NCBI GenBank assembly: GCA_018676675.1
Contig: JABHEG010000171.1
Coordinates: forward strand, 1 to 48,832
Direction of reading: 5' to 3'
DNA: 48,832 nt
Source: Lentisphaerota bacterium
Lineage (GTDB): Bacteria; Verrucomicrobiota; Lentisphaeria; Oligosphaerales; JABHEG01
Every line of letters begins with the position of its first letter. Within the stretch, counting starts at the first letter, position 1. Position numbers and translations under genes: made by a program. The notes below the pieces were generated by a model, which was not told where the DNA came from, searched no databases, and saw nothing but the letters and a program-made list of their open reading frames with translations. Below, in pieces: positions 16,802-25,442 of the stretch.

Positions 16802-17833
16802 ATGACAACCCGAGAACGCTTTCACGCCGTGATGAACGCGCAACCCTTCGACCGCCTGCCTGTGGTCGAATGGGCCGGCTGGTGGAACCAGACCATTGAC
16901 CGCTGGCACGAGGAAAAACTCCCCGCCGATGTGACGGACCGGTACGACATTGTCCGTCACTTCGGACTTGATCTCTATTGTCAGGCGTCGCTTGCTCACA
17001 CAACCCCCGCCTGTCCGCGGCCCGAACACCACGGAGCCGGCATCCTGGCCTCCATTGAGGACTACGAGCGGATCCGGCCCGAGCTTCTGCCCTGGCCACC
17101 GTCGAACCGGGATGCGATGCTGCGGGAGTTCGAGCACTGGGCACGGCTCCAGGAAAAGGGCGAGGCTGTCGTCTGGTTCAGTGTGCAGGGCTTCTTCTGG
17201 TGGCCGCGGACGCTTTTCGGCATTGAGCAACACTTGTTTGCGTTCTACGACCAGGCCGAGCTCATGCACCGCATGAATCAGGACCTGGCCGAATGGCAGC
17301 TCAAGGTCTTCGACGACATGGCGAACGTGTGTGAACCAGACTTCATGAGCTTCGCCGAAGACATGAGTTACAACCACGGCCCCATGCTCTCCAAAGACCT
17401 CTTTGACGAGTTCATGACGCCTTACTATCGCCAAGTGGTTCCGCGTCTGGACGAGCTCGGCATTATCCCGATCGTCGATTCGGACGGCGACATCACGGTC
17501 CCGGCCGAGTGGTTCCGGGACGTGGGAGTCCGGGGCATTCTCCCCCTGGAACGCCAGGCGGGCGTCGACGTTGCGCAGCTCCGCGACCTGTTCCCCGACA
17601 TGTGCTGGATCGGGTGTTTCGACAAGATGACCATGAACCAGGGCGAGGCCGCCATGCGCGCGGAGTTCGAACGGTTGCTGCCCACCGCGGCAAAGGGCCG
17701 CCTCATCATCAGCTGCGATCACCAGACCCCGCCGGGCGTGTCGTATGACGACTACCAGCTCTATTTGCGGCTGTTCCGCGAATACGGCGCCGTGGCCGGC
17801 CGGCTGTCAGCGCAGCTGGGGACGGCCGAATGA
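16802..17833 (+). CDS. URO-D family protein (uroporphyrinogen-decarboxylase/methyltransferase-like), copy 1
   Basis: A 343-residue cytoplasmic protein beginning MTTRERFHAVMNAQPFDRLP, the usual opening of the URO-D superfamily. It continues with FSVQGFFWWPRTLFG, MSFAEDMSYNHGPMLS, IVDSDGDI, WIGCFDKMTMNQG and a late ISCDHQTPPGVSYDDYQLYLR. Members of this non-haem branch relate to corrinoid methyltransferases (MtaA, CmuA), and many are of unknown function in PVC bacteria. ATG 16802 matches the family start, but in-frame ATGs at 16751 (overlapping the transporter stop), 16763, 16775 and 16790 could be used. The gene is paired with the transporter. A second URO-D-like gene is at 26584, also beside glycan enzymes. 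The stop faces the araC gene, 17 bases away. Confidence 0.85.
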   Translation: MTTRERFHAVMNAQPFDRLPVVEWAGWWNQTIDRWHEEKLPADVTDRYDIVRHFGLDLYCQASLAHTTPACPRPEHHGAGILASIEDYERIRPELLPWPPSNRDAMLREFEHWARLQEKGEAVVWFSVQGFFWWPRTLFGIEQHLFAFYDQAELMHRMNQDLAEWQLKVFDDMANVCEPDFMSFAEDMSYNHGPMLSKDLFDEFMTPYYRQVVPRLDELGIIPIVDSDGDITVPAEWFRDVGVRGILPLERQAGVDVAQLRDLFPDMCWIGCFDKMTMNQGEAAMRAEFERLLPTAAKGRLIISCDHQTPPGVSYDDYQLYLRLFREYGAVAGRLSAQLGTAE

Positions 17834-17850
17834 GCAAGACACTGTCGTCG

Positions 17851-18735
17851 CTACACGGACGGGGCTGGGGGGAGAATGCTCCGCCGGCGGTACTCGCGCG
17901 GGCTGATGCCCATGATGTTGCGGAATTGCCGCGAGAAGTAGTTGCTGTCGCTGAAGCCGACCCCGACGGCCACCGCGGACATGCTCCGGTCGGAGCGTCG
18001 GAGCAAAGGGCACGCCTTGCGGATGCGCAGCCGGATGAGGTGGTGTATCGGCGTGTGCCCTACACCGCGCTTGAAAGCGCGGTACAGGCTGCTCTCGGAC
18101 ATGTGCGCGATCCGGGCCAGACGGGCAATGTCGATGGGCTCGGCGTAGTGGTCCTCCAAGTGCCCGAGGGCTTCACCTATGCGCAGCAGCGGACGGCTTG
18201 CGGCTGTCTGCACTTGACCGTAGCAGCGCGAGAGATATCCCACAATCTGCATGAACGACACAACGGACATGGCGAGAAAGCCGGGCGGCCGTTCGGTGCA
18301 CTCGCGTTCGAGCGCGTCGATCATCGGCGCCAGGTAACTGAGTTGATGCGAATCGAGGTGCAACCTGCTGCTGAAGCGGTGTTGCTTACGGAAGCGCGGC
18401 TCGAGGGTGAACAGCGCATGGTAGCCCGGTAGGCTGCGCAGGTCATGCAGCGGAAGATCGAGCTGCCCGGGTTTGAACATGATGTTGACCAGCTCCAACT
18501 GCCTGGGATTGCGGTAGCCGTGTTCCCCACTGCCCTGAATTACGAACACGTCCCCGGCCATGACGTCGTGCTCGTCGTCGACCGTGAAATGCACTCCCTG
18601 CCCGCTGAGTACGATGACCAGCTCCGAAAAGGCATGACTGTGCAAACGACTGGGACGCTGCGACACACGGCGGTGGACGACAACCGGCATTCGGGCGTCG
18701 TCGAAGAAGTCCTCGTGTCTGAACTGATGCGGCAT
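17851..18735 (-). CDS. AraC-family transcriptional regulator
   Basis: A 294-residue protein. Residues 1 to about 160 look like a cupin-type sensor domain (LHSHAFSELVIVLSGQGVHF, GDVFVIQGSGEHGY). The C-terminal ~100 residues contain two helix-turn-helix motifs (IDIARLARIAHMSESSLYRAF and MSAVAVGVGFSDSNYFSRQF) and end in GISPREYRR, the AraC signature. Sugar-sensing AraC proteins of this shape (for example RhaR/RhaS, MelR) activate sugar operons. It is transcribed away from the etf-dehydrogenase-aldolase operon, with a 167-base shared control region, so it is the best candidate regulator of that operon. The inducer is unknown; rhamnose or another deoxy-sugar would fit the rhaA remnant in the operon. 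Confidence 0.93.
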   Translation of the reverse strand: MPHQFRHEDFFDDARMPVVVHRRVSQRPSRLHSHAFSELVIVLSGQGVHFTVDDEHDVMAGDVFVIQGSGEHGYRNPRQLELVNIMFKPGQLDLPLHDLRSLPGYHALFTLEPRFRKQHRFSSRLHLDSHQLSYLAPMIDALERECTERPPGFLAMSVVSFMQIVGYLSRCYGQVQTAASRPLLRIGEALGHLEDHYAEPIDIARLARIAHMSESSLYRAFKRGVGHTPIHHLIRLRIRKACPLLRRSDRSMSAVAVGVGFSDSNYFSRQFRNIMGISPREYRRRSILPPAPSV

Positions 18736-18902
18736 GGTGGTGGGACGTCCCGGGTTGCTCCGTGCTGTGGCCTACACTACCTCGCTCCTGTCCCAACATG
18801 CAAGTATTGTGCTGAAAATAGCCGGTTTCGTCAAGGAAATGGCCGTGATGCGGAATGATCTTAGACGAGGAAACCAGGAACTGCGATAGAGGAATTGACG
18901 GC
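18736..18902. promoter_or_regulatory. Divergent control region between araC and the etf operon
   Basis: This 167-base gap carries both start signals. For araC on the - strand, TTGACG (18834 to 18829) and CACAAT (18811 to 18806) are 17 bases apart. For the etfB side, GAGGA (18889-18893) is the ribosome site before GTG 18903. No convincing + strand -10/-35 pair is visible, as expected for an activator-dependent promoter. No operator was identified with confidence. Confidence 0.4.
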
Positions 18903-19715
18903 GTGCACATCATCGTCTGCATAAAGCAGGTCCCGTATACGACCGAGGTGCGGATCAACCCGGAGACCAACACCCTGATACGCGAGGGTGTGGAGTCGAT
19001 CGTCAACCCGTACGACATGTACGCGGTCGAGGAGGCCCTGCGCATACGGGATCGTCTTGGTTGCGGCCGCATCACGGTATTGAGCATGGGGCCGCCGCAG
19101 GTGGAGACAGCGTTGCGTGAGTGCCTGGCTCTGGGGGTTGACGCGGCAGTGCTGTTGTGCGACCGAGCGTTTGCGGGTGCCGACACCTGGTCGACCAGCC
19201 TGACGCTGTCTGCTGCACTGCGCCGCCTGGACCCCGGGCTGATCCTGGCAGGCAAGCAGGCGATCGACGGGGACACGGCTCAAGTTGGCCCCGGCATCGC
19301 CTGCCATCTGGATCTTCCCCAAGTGTGTTATGTATCGCGCATCTGCGAGATAACCGCCCGGAACGCGACTGTGGAGCGACTGCTGGACCACGGGCACGAA
19401 CGCGTGCACGTGGAACTGCCGGCAGTCTTGACGGTTGTCAAGGAGATCAACGAGCCACGTATGCCCTCTCTGAAAGGCAAGGTCCGCGCGCGTGGCGCCA
19501 ATCTGACTGTGTGGGGCCGGGCAGATCTCGATGTGGATGCCGACGTCGTGGGTCTGGCGGGATCGCCCACGGCGGTCAATCGCATTTTCTGTCCTCCTCA
19601 GCGGTCAGGGGGAGGCCTGGTCCCCGGGGGCAGTGCTGCCGAGGTCGCGGGGAACCTGGTCAAGCGTTTGCGTGCGGACGGCGTTCTGTCGGACGGGAGG
19701 GAATCCCATGGCTAG
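18903..19715 (+). CDS. etfB: Electron transfer flavoprotein beta subunit (EtfB, LctB-like)
   Basis: A 270-residue EtfB, the AMP/FAD-binding small subunit that accepts electrons from NADH or passes them on in an Etf heterodimer. The protein opens VHIIVCIKQVP, then NPYDMYAVEEALRIRD, LSMGPPQVETALRECLALGVDAAVLL, GKQAIDGDTAQVGPGIACHLDLPQV and a late VLTVVKEINEPRMPSLKGK, all family landmarks. GTG 18903 is chosen because GAGGA precedes it by nine bases and the N-terminal strand then starts correctly; a longer in-frame start at 18855 would add an unrelated leader. It overlaps the next gene by eight bases. Pairing with a ferredoxin-containing EtfA and a GlcD-type dehydrogenase points to the bifurcating/confurcating class, as in the lactate dehydrogenase complex of Acetobacterium. 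Confidence 0.93.
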   Translation: MHIIVCIKQVPYTTEVRINPETNTLIREGVESIVNPYDMYAVEEALRIRDRLGCGRITVLSMGPPQVETALRECLALGVDAAVLLCDRAFAGADTWSTSLTLSAALRRLDPGLILAGKQAIDGDTAQVGPGIACHLDLPQVCYVSRICEITARNATVERLLDHGHERVHVELPAVLTVVKEINEPRMPSLKGKVRARGANLTVWGRADLDVDADVVGLAGSPTAVNRIFCPPQRSGGGLVPGGSAAEVAGNLVKRLRADGVLSDGRESHG

Positions 19716-22593
19716 TCCGGCGATCCGCATTGACTGCGACGCATGTGTGGGGTGCCGCAAGTGTATCCCCGCCTGTCCGTTCGGCGCCATTGCCATCGAG
19801 GAGCGTTGTGCGGTGGCGAGCGAAGCCTGCACGCTGTGCGGGGCTTGTGTGGACAGCTGCGAATTCGATGCCATCATCCTCGAGCGTCCCGAAGAGGGCG
19901 AGCCCATTCCGAACGACTGGCAGGGCGTCTGGGTTTTCGGGGAGCAAGTGGACGGTGTCATCCAGCCTGTTGTTGACGAACTGATCGGGGCTGGCCGGCG
20001 GCTGGCGGATGCGCTTGACCACGAACTGACGGTGGTTTGCTTCGGCGCGGATATGGCTGACCAGGCGAATGCGTTGCTGCAGTATCCTGTCGAACGGATC
20101 CTGCTGGTGGAAGATCCCCTGCTTGCGGACTACACAGCCGAACCTTACGCTGCGGCTCTTTCAGACCTGATCGCCGAGGGCAAGCCGGGGATCGTGCTGG
20201 CTGGCGCCACCGCGATAGGGCGGAGCTTCCTGGCCCGGGTCGCCGTCAGCGCCCACACGGGTATCACGGCGGATTGTACCGAGCTCGGGATTACCGACGA
20301 CGGCTTGCTGCTGCAGACACGACCGGCGTTTGGCGGCAACATCATGGCCTCGATTCTCTGTGCCAACCATCGGCCGCAGATGGCGACGGTACGGCACGGC
20401 GTCATGCCGGCGGCAACACCTGAACAGCGTCAGTGCCCGGGCACGGTGGAGCGCGTACCCATGCGTCCCGGCTGGGCGCGCTCACGGTCACGCCGCTTGG
20501 CCTTCCTCGACGAAGGGGGGCACTCGATCAATCTGACCGAAGCGGAGATCATCGTGGCCGGCGGTCGCGGCCTGGGACGGGCGGAGAACGTCGCGTTGGC
20601 GGAGCAACTGGCCGACGCACTGGGCGGGGTTGTCGGCGCCAGTCGCGGTGCCGTGGATGCAGGTTGGATTCCCTACGGCCATCAGGTGGGGCAGACGGGC
20701 AAGACGGTCAACCCCAAGCTGTACATTGCCTGCGGGATATCCGGGGCCGTCCAGCACCTGGTCGGCATGTCCAGCGCCGACACGATTGTCGCCATCAATA
20801 ACGACCCGAATGCGCCGATCTTCGATGTGGCCACCCACGGTGTTGTCGGGGATGTCGCCGAGATCATCCCGGCGTTGATCGAGCAACTGACGGGGGGGGG
20901 GGCGAGCCGGGAACGGCACGGACGAGAACCGACGGACGCGGACGACCACGGGCAAGCGTGGACAGGTGCGGACACGGCGCCGCGTTCGGACGCCGAGCCA
21001 GGCGTCTCAATTGAGAAACTGGATGCCCGGCACGAAGAGTACCTGCGTGATGAATCGCGGCGGGTGGGGCGCGCCGAGTCCATCTCCTTCCCTCGCACCG
21101 AGGCGGACATCCGGGATGTATTGCGACGCCTGGCAACCGACGGCACACCCGTTACCACCCAAGGCGCCCGTACCGGGATTGCCGGCGGCGCTGTGCCCGC
21201 CGGCGGCCATATCCTGAACCTCAGCCGCATGAACCGCATCACCGCCCTGCGACAGGATGCCGACGGCGGTGCATTCTCTGTCACTGTCCAGCCCGGTGTG
21301 CTGTTGAGTGAACTGCGTGAGGCTGTACATGCGCGAGATTTCCGCACGGACGGCTGGTCGGAGAAATCGATGGCGGCGCTGGATGCCTTCCGACAGGCCC
21401 CGCCTCACTTCTTTGCCCCGGACCCAACCGAGACCAGCGCCTCCATTGGCGGCATGGTCGCAAGCAATGCCTCCGGAGCCTGCTCGTTCCGTCACGGCCC
21501 CACGGGCGGGCATGTGCTGGGCCTGCGGGTCCTGCTTCCCGATGGGGACGCCGTGAGCCTGAAACGAGGCCAGTGCTTTGCTGACGGCCGCCATTTCAGC
21601 CTGCAATTGGACTCCGGCCGCACGGTCTCCGGCGAGCTCCCCGCATACACACCTCCACCGGTGAAGAGCGCGGCCGGGTATCGGTTGGCAGACGACATGG
21701 ATCTGCTCGATCTGTTCATGGGGATGGAAGGCACGCTCGGGGTCATCACCGAAATCGAGGTGAGTCTGTTGCCCGCGTCCCCTGAGCGCTGGGGCATCCT
21801 GGCCTTTCTCCCGGACGAGGCAACCGCTCTGCGCCTGGTGCGTGCCGTGCGCGGCGAAACCGTTGGCGGTGCTCCCATCGCGGACGCCCGTCCGGAGGCC
21901 GTGGAGTTCTTCAATGCCGCCGCCTTGAATCTGCTGTGCAAGCACAAGCGGGACAATCCCGGCTTTGTCGCGATCCCCGCACTCCCGGATCACCTCCATA
22001 CAGCGATTTACGTCGAGTATCAGGGAGCGTCCGACGCGGACGCCTACGAGGCCGTTCAGCGATTTGGCCATCTGCTCGAAGCGGTCGGCGGCGACAGTGG
22101 CGCAACATGGGCGGCGGAGAACCGACACGAAATGGCGCGCCTGAAGACGTTCCGTCACACAGTGCCGGAAGTCGTAAATCTGCAGATTGATCAACGGCGG
22201 AAGAAGGAACCCGAGCTGACCAAGCTGGGCACCGACATGTCCGTGCCCGATGCGCGCCTCGGCGACGCCATGGAGATGTACAACAGGGATGTGGCCGGCA
22301 GCGGCCTGGACGCCGTCATTTTCGGCCATATCGGGGACAACCACGTTCACGTGAACATCCTGCCGAACACCATGGACGAATACGCCCGCGGCAAGCAGCT
22401 GTACAAGGACTGGGCCCGGCAAGTGGTAGCGTGGGGCGGCAGTGTCTCCGCCGAACACGGTATTGGTAAGCTCAAGACCGACTTCCTGCGCCTGATGGTA
22501 GGCGAGGACGTCTGCGACCAGATGCGTGATCTGAAGTCCTGTTTCGACCCCGACCTGCGCCTGAACAGCGGCAACTTGTTCGCCCCGGAGTAG
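19708..22593 (+). CDS. Ferredoxin-EtfA-GlcD fusion: single-chain electron-confurcating 2-hydroxyacid dehydrogenase subunit
   Basis: A 961-residue three-part protein. Residues 1-60 hold two [4Fe-4S] motifs (CVGCRKCIPACP and CTLCGACVDSCE). Residues from about 70 to 395 are EtfA: VCFGADMADQANALL, GATAIGRSFLARVA, VAGGRGLG, then the FAD site GASRGAVDAGWIPYGHQVGQTGKTVNPKLY, read here in parts. A 37-residue hydrophilic linker follows a G11 tract at 20892-20902. Residues from about 433 to 961 are a GlcD/D-lactate-dehydrogenase-type FAD oxidase: TQGARTGIAGG, TETSASIGGMVASNASG, GHIGDNHVHVN and SAEHGIGK. ATG 19708 has GGGAGG seven bases upstream. In Acetobacterium woodii these parts are the separate proteins LctC and LctD. 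Here they would let lactate or a related acid reduce NAD at the cost of reduced ferredoxin. The substrate is inferred. No separate start is seen for the GlcD part. Confidence 0.9.
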   Translation: MASPAIRIDCDACVGCRKCIPACPFGAIAIEERCAVASEACTLCGACVDSCEFDAIILERPEEGEPIPNDWQGVWVFGEQVDGVIQPVVDELIGAGRRLADALDHELTVVCFGADMADQANALLQYPVERILLVEDPLLADYTAEPYAAALSDLIAEGKPGIVLAGATAIGRSFLARVAVSAHTGITADCTELGITDDGLLLQTRPAFGGNIMASILCANHRPQMATVRHGVMPAATPEQRQCPGTVERVPMRPGWARSRSRRLAFLDEGGHSINLTEAEIIVAGGRGLGRAENVALAEQLADALGGVVGASRGAVDAGWIPYGHQVGQTGKTVNPKLYIACGISGAVQHLVGMSSADTIVAINNDPNAPIFDVATHGVVGDVAEIIPALIEQLTGGGASRERHGREPTDADDHGQAWTGADTAPRSDAEPGVSIEKLDARHEEYLRDESRRVGRAESISFPRTEADIRDVLRRLATDGTPVTTQGARTGIAGGAVPAGGHILNLSRMNRITALRQDADGGAFSVTVQPGVLLSELREAVHARDFRTDGWSEKSMAALDAFRQAPPHFFAPDPTETSASIGGMVASNASGACSFRHGPTGGHVLGLRVLLPDGDAVSLKRGQCFADGRHFSLQLDSGRTVSGELPAYTPPPVKSAAGYRLADDMDLLDLFMGMEGTLGVITEIEVSLLPASPERWGILAFLPDEATALRLVRAVRGETVGGAPIADARPEAVEFFNAAALNLLCKHKRDNPGFVAIPALPDHLHTAIYVEYQGASDADAYEAVQRFGHLLEAVGGDSGATWAAENRHEMARLKTFRHTVPEVVNLQIDQRRKKEPELTKLGTDMSVPDARLGDAMEMYNRDVAGSGLDAVIFGHIGDNHVHVNILPNTMDEYARGKQLYKDWARQVVAWGGSVSAEHGIGKLKTDFLRLMVGEDVCDQMRDLKSCFDPDLRLNSGNLFAPE
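20892..20902 (+). repeat. G11 homopolymer in the EtfA-GlcD linker
   Basis: Eleven consecutive G occur exactly where the EtfA fold ends (IPALIEQLTG) and the linker begins. At G11 the frame reads through into the GlcD domain. One base more (or two fewer) leads to a stop near 21015, giving a free ferredoxin-EtfA; one base fewer enters another frame, open to about 21217. Long G runs are prone to slippage, so the tract could switch between fused and unfused products, or could be an assembly error. Confidence 0.6.
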
Positions 22594-22605
22594 AGAGAAG
22601 AACGC

Positions 22606-23649
22606 ATGAGAGCAATGAAACTCACCGGCATCCGCGCGATGGAGATGCTGGAAGTTGCGGACCCCGCAATCGTCAACCCGAACGATGTCCTGATCCGGAT
22701 GAAGGTCGTGGGCGTTTGCGGCTCGGATGTGCACTACTACGAGACCGGCCAGATCGGTTCGCAGGTTGTGGACTACCCCTTTGCGGTGGGCCATGAGGGC
22801 GCCGGCGTTGTCGAAGCGGTCGGCCCGGCCGTCACCCGCGTCAAGCCCGGTGACCGCATAGCCATTGAGCCGGCCATGTCCTGCGGCGCCTGCGACCAGT
22901 GCTTGGCAGACCGACCCCACACCTGCCGCAAACTCCGCTTCCTCGGCTGCCCCAAACAGGCCGAAGGCTGCCTTTCCGAGTACATCGCCATGCCCGAAGA
23001 CAGCTGCTTCAAGGTCAGCGACAAGACCACCTTCGACGAGGCGGCCATCTCCGAACCGCTGGCCATCGGTGTTTACGCCGTCAAGCAGTCGATTCCCATG
23101 CAGGGGGCGAGGGTCGGCATCCTCGGCGCCGGCTGCATCGGCCTGAGCGTCCTGCTGCCCGCCAAAGCCCAGGGAGCCGACAAGATTTACGTGACCGACA
23201 AGATCGATACTCGCCTCGACCTGGCTGCCAAGGCCGGCGCGGCCTGGGGCGGCAATCCGGATCGCGAGGACGTGGTGGCGAAGGTCGCGGAGTTGGAGCC
23301 GGGTGGTCTCGACGTGGTCTTCGAGTGCTGTGGCGAACAAGACGCGCTGGATCAGGCGATCGACATGCTCAAGCCAGGTGGCAAGCTGTTGCTCATCGGC
23401 ATTCCTCCAACGGCCAAACGCGTGAGCTTCCTGATCGACGAGCTGCGGCACAAGGAGATCTGTATCCAGAACGTGCGCCGCCAGAACCACTGCGTGCAGC
23501 CGGCGCTGGACATGATGGACCGTGGGGATTTCGACGTCAACATCATGGTCACGCATCGCTTCCTGTTCGAGCAGACGCAGGCGGCCTTCGACTTGGCCGC
23601 TTCTTATGCTGATGGCGTTCTGAAGACGATGATCGATTTCCCGAAATGA
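22606..23649 (+). CDS. Zinc-dependent medium-chain dehydrogenase (sorbitol/xylitol dehydrogenase-like)
   Basis: A 347-residue NAD(P)-dependent polyol or sugar dehydrogenase. The catalytic zinc ligands are visible in VCGSDVHYYETG (Cys), GHEGAGVV (His-Glu) and SEPLAIG (Glu). The structural zinc lobe is CGACDQCLADRPHTC (four Cys). The nucleotide site GILGAGCIGL follows near residue 172 and VTDKIDTRLDLA after it, where the Asp after the second strand favours NAD. The overall type is close to sorbitol, xylitol and L-idonate dehydrogenases. It starts 12 bases after the fusion gene and belongs to the same operon. It would interconvert a sugar or polyol with its keto form; the precise substrate is unknown. 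Confidence 0.9.
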   Translation: MRAMKLTGIRAMEMLEVADPAIVNPNDVLIRMKVVGVCGSDVHYYETGQIGSQVVDYPFAVGHEGAGVVEAVGPAVTRVKPGDRIAIEPAMSCGACDQCLADRPHTCRKLRFLGCPKQAEGCLSEYIAMPEDSCFKVSDKTTFDEAAISEPLAIGVYAVKQSIPMQGARVGILGAGCIGLSVLLPAKAQGADKIYVTDKIDTRLDLAAKAGAAWGGNPDREDVVAKVAELEPGGLDVVFECCGEQDALDQAIDMLKPGGKLLLIGIPPTAKRVSFLIDELRHKEICIQNVRRQNHCVQPALDMMDRGDFDVNIMVTHRFLFEQTQAAFDLAASYADGVLKTMIDFPK

Positions 23650-23664
23650 ACCGAAAGGACTCGG

Positions 23665-24711
23665 ATGAAAGCCGCTGTAATCAAAGAACCCGGCCGGATC
23701 GTTGTTGAAGAGGTCGCCATTCCTGTACCCGATGCGGGAGAGGTCTTGCTGAAGGTTGACGCCTGTGCGCTGTGCGGGACCGACCAGCGCGTACTGAAAG
23801 GCGAGAAGCATGTGGATGTACCGATCGTCGGGCACGAGATCGCCGGCACTGTCGCCGCCGTTGGTACGGATGTCAAGGGCGTTGAACTCGACGAACGCTA
23901 CGCCGTGCAGACGGTCATCGGCTGCAACGCCTGCCCGATGTGTGCTCTTGAGCGCCAGAACCTGTGCGAAAATGGGTTCAAGGCGATCGGTTACCAGTGG
24001 AATGGCGGCTTCGCCGAATACATGGTCATGCCCGTTGCCGGAGTCCGGCAGGGCTGCCTGATCCCACTCCCGGCCGGCATGAGCGCAGAAGCGGGAACGC
24101 TCATCGAGCCGCTCAGTTGCTGCGTGAACGGAATGCGCTGCCTGCCGTTCGAGGGCATGCACGCGGTGGCGGTCTTTGGCGGCGGCATCATCGGCGTACT
24201 CAACGGCCTGGTCGCCAAAGCGCGCGGAGCAGAACGAGTTGTGATCTTCGATGTCGCGCAGGATCGTCTGAACCTGCTTGAGTCGCTGGGGCTGCCGTTC
24301 GATGGCCTCATCAACAGCCGTGACCATGACCCGGTCGAGTGGATCACGAACTTTACCGGCGGACGCGGCGCGAACGCGGTCGTGGTCGCCGCATCCGTCA
24401 AACAGCTGGTGCCGATAGGGATCCAAATGCTGGCGCGGGACGGGCATCTGTCCATCTTCGCCGGCATGCCCAAGTCTGATCCGGTCGAGCCGTTGGACCT
24501 GAACCTGATCCACTATCCCGAACTGCACATCCACGGGGCCAACAGCTCTGTGCAGCGCGACTACACTGAGGCCCGTGAGTTGATCAGCAGTGGGCGAGTT
24601 GCGGCCGAGAAACTGGTGACGCACACCTTCAGCCTCGACGATTTCAACGAGGCGGTCGCGACGCAGGGCAACCCCGCGTCCGGTTCGCTCAAAGTGATCA
24701 TCAAACCGTAA
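23665..24711 (+). CDS. Zinc-dependent medium-chain dehydrogenase (threonine/sorbitol dehydrogenase-like), second enzyme
   Basis: A 348-residue dehydrogenase of the same superfamily as its neighbour but clearly different in sequence. Zinc ligands lie in ALCGTDQRVL (Cys), GHEIAGTV (His-Glu) and IEPLSCC (Glu); the structural lobe is CNACPMCALERQNLC. The nucleotide motif is VAVFGGGIIGVLNG, followed by IFDVAQDRLNLL. AAAGGA stands just before ATG 23665. Two dehydrogenases in series suggest sequential oxidation and reduction of a sugar or reduction of lactaldehyde, but neither substrate can be read. It lies 15 bases after the first dehydrogenase and ten before the aldolase. Confidence 0.9.
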   Translation: MKAAVIKEPGRIVVEEVAIPVPDAGEVLLKVDACALCGTDQRVLKGEKHVDVPIVGHEIAGTVAAVGTDVKGVELDERYAVQTVIGCNACPMCALERQNLCENGFKAIGYQWNGGFAEYMVMPVAGVRQGCLIPLPAGMSAEAGTLIEPLSCCVNGMRCLPFEGMHAVAVFGGGIIGVLNGLVAKARGAERVVIFDVAQDRLNLLESLGLPFDGLINSRDHDPVEWITNFTGGRGANAVVVAASVKQLVPIGIQMLARDGHLSIFAGMPKSDPVEPLDLNLIHYPELHIHGANSSVQRDYTEARELISSGRVAAEKLVTHTFSLDDFNEAVATQGNPASGSLKVIIKP

Positions 24712-24720
24712 GGAGTACCC

Positions 24721-25434
24721 ATGGCTCTTACTGAGAAGTACGCTGATGAAGTCGCGAAGTTTGTGAAGGTTAGCAACCAGCTCGCGGCCAACAAGTATGT
24801 GACCGGATACGGTGGCAACGCCGCCTGGAAGCTCGAGGACGACCTGATCATCATCACGCCGACCATGCTAAACAAGGGCGAGATCACCAGCCGTGATGTC
24901 GTCTTCATCAACATGGCCGGCGACACAGTCGAGGGCGCCCGCCGCCCCACCGGCGAACGGCCCATGTACATCAAGTTCTTCAATGACCGTCCGGACATCC
25001 GCTCGGTCATCCACTGCCACGCCCCGAACGTCGGCGCCTTTGCGATCATGAAGGGCGAAAACCTGCTGATGAGGCCGTTCTTTCCCGAGACATCGCATGA
25101 AGTCGGCCCGGTCCCGGTGGTGCCGTACGCCGAACCGCTCACACAGCAGTTGGCGGACAACTTCGAGCCGTTCATCAGGAAGTACAACAGCTTCATTATG
25201 GAGAACCACGGACTGGTCACCATGAGTCCGGAGGGGATCGAATACACCATGATGAACGTGGAACTGCTGGAGATGTCCGCCTACTCCATCCTCCAGGTCC
25301 TGGCGGCGGGACGCGAGCTAAAGGAACTGTCGCGCGAAGACATCGAGGGGCTGGACAACGTAATGAAGCAGCGCAACTGCCCTATGTTCGGCGCACCCGG
25401 CGTCTACCAGTCGCTTGTGGAACTCTACTTCTGA
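24721..25434 (+). CDS. Class II aldolase (fuculose/rhamnulose-phosphate aldolase-type)
   Basis: A 237-residue class II aldolase/adducin-domain protein, length typical for L-fuculose-1-phosphate aldolase or ribulose-5-phosphate epimerase relatives. Zinc ligands are the two His of IHCHAPN and the His of MENHGLV. The catalytic Glu is likely the one in TGERPMYIKFF, at the same distance before the HxH motif as in FucA. AAGGAG precedes ATG 24721. If it acts as FucA or RhaD does, it would split a ketose-1-phosphate to dihydroxyacetone phosphate and lactaldehyde. That would connect to the lactate-dehydrogenase-like fusion at the front of the operon. The immediately following rhaA fragment supports a deoxyhexose route. 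Confidence 0.88.
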   Translation: MALTEKYADEVAKFVKVSNQLAANKYVTGYGGNAAWKLEDDLIIITPTMLNKGEITSRDVVFINMAGDTVEGARRPTGERPMYIKFFNDRPDIRSVIHCHAPNVGAFAIMKGENLLMRPFFPETSHEVGPVPVVPYAEPLTQQLADNFEPFIRKYNSFIMENHGLVTMSPEGIEYTMMNVELLEMSAYSILQVLAAGRELKELSREDIEGLDNVMKQRNCPMFGAPGVYQSLVELYF

Positions 25435-25442
25435 GGAGTGCC

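Noticed and set aside
19531..19707. Upstream extension of the ferredoxin-EtfA-GlcD frame
   Set aside because: The extra codons overlap the EtfB C-terminus in another frame. ATG 19708 has a proper ribosome site and starts just before the first Cys motif.
21007..24624. A 1205-codon open frame on the - strand opposite the fusion gene and dehydrogenase
   Set aside because: It is antisense to three clearly homologous + strand genes. Its protein is rich in His, Arg and Asp with no domain, as expected for the mirror frame of GC-rich coding DNA.
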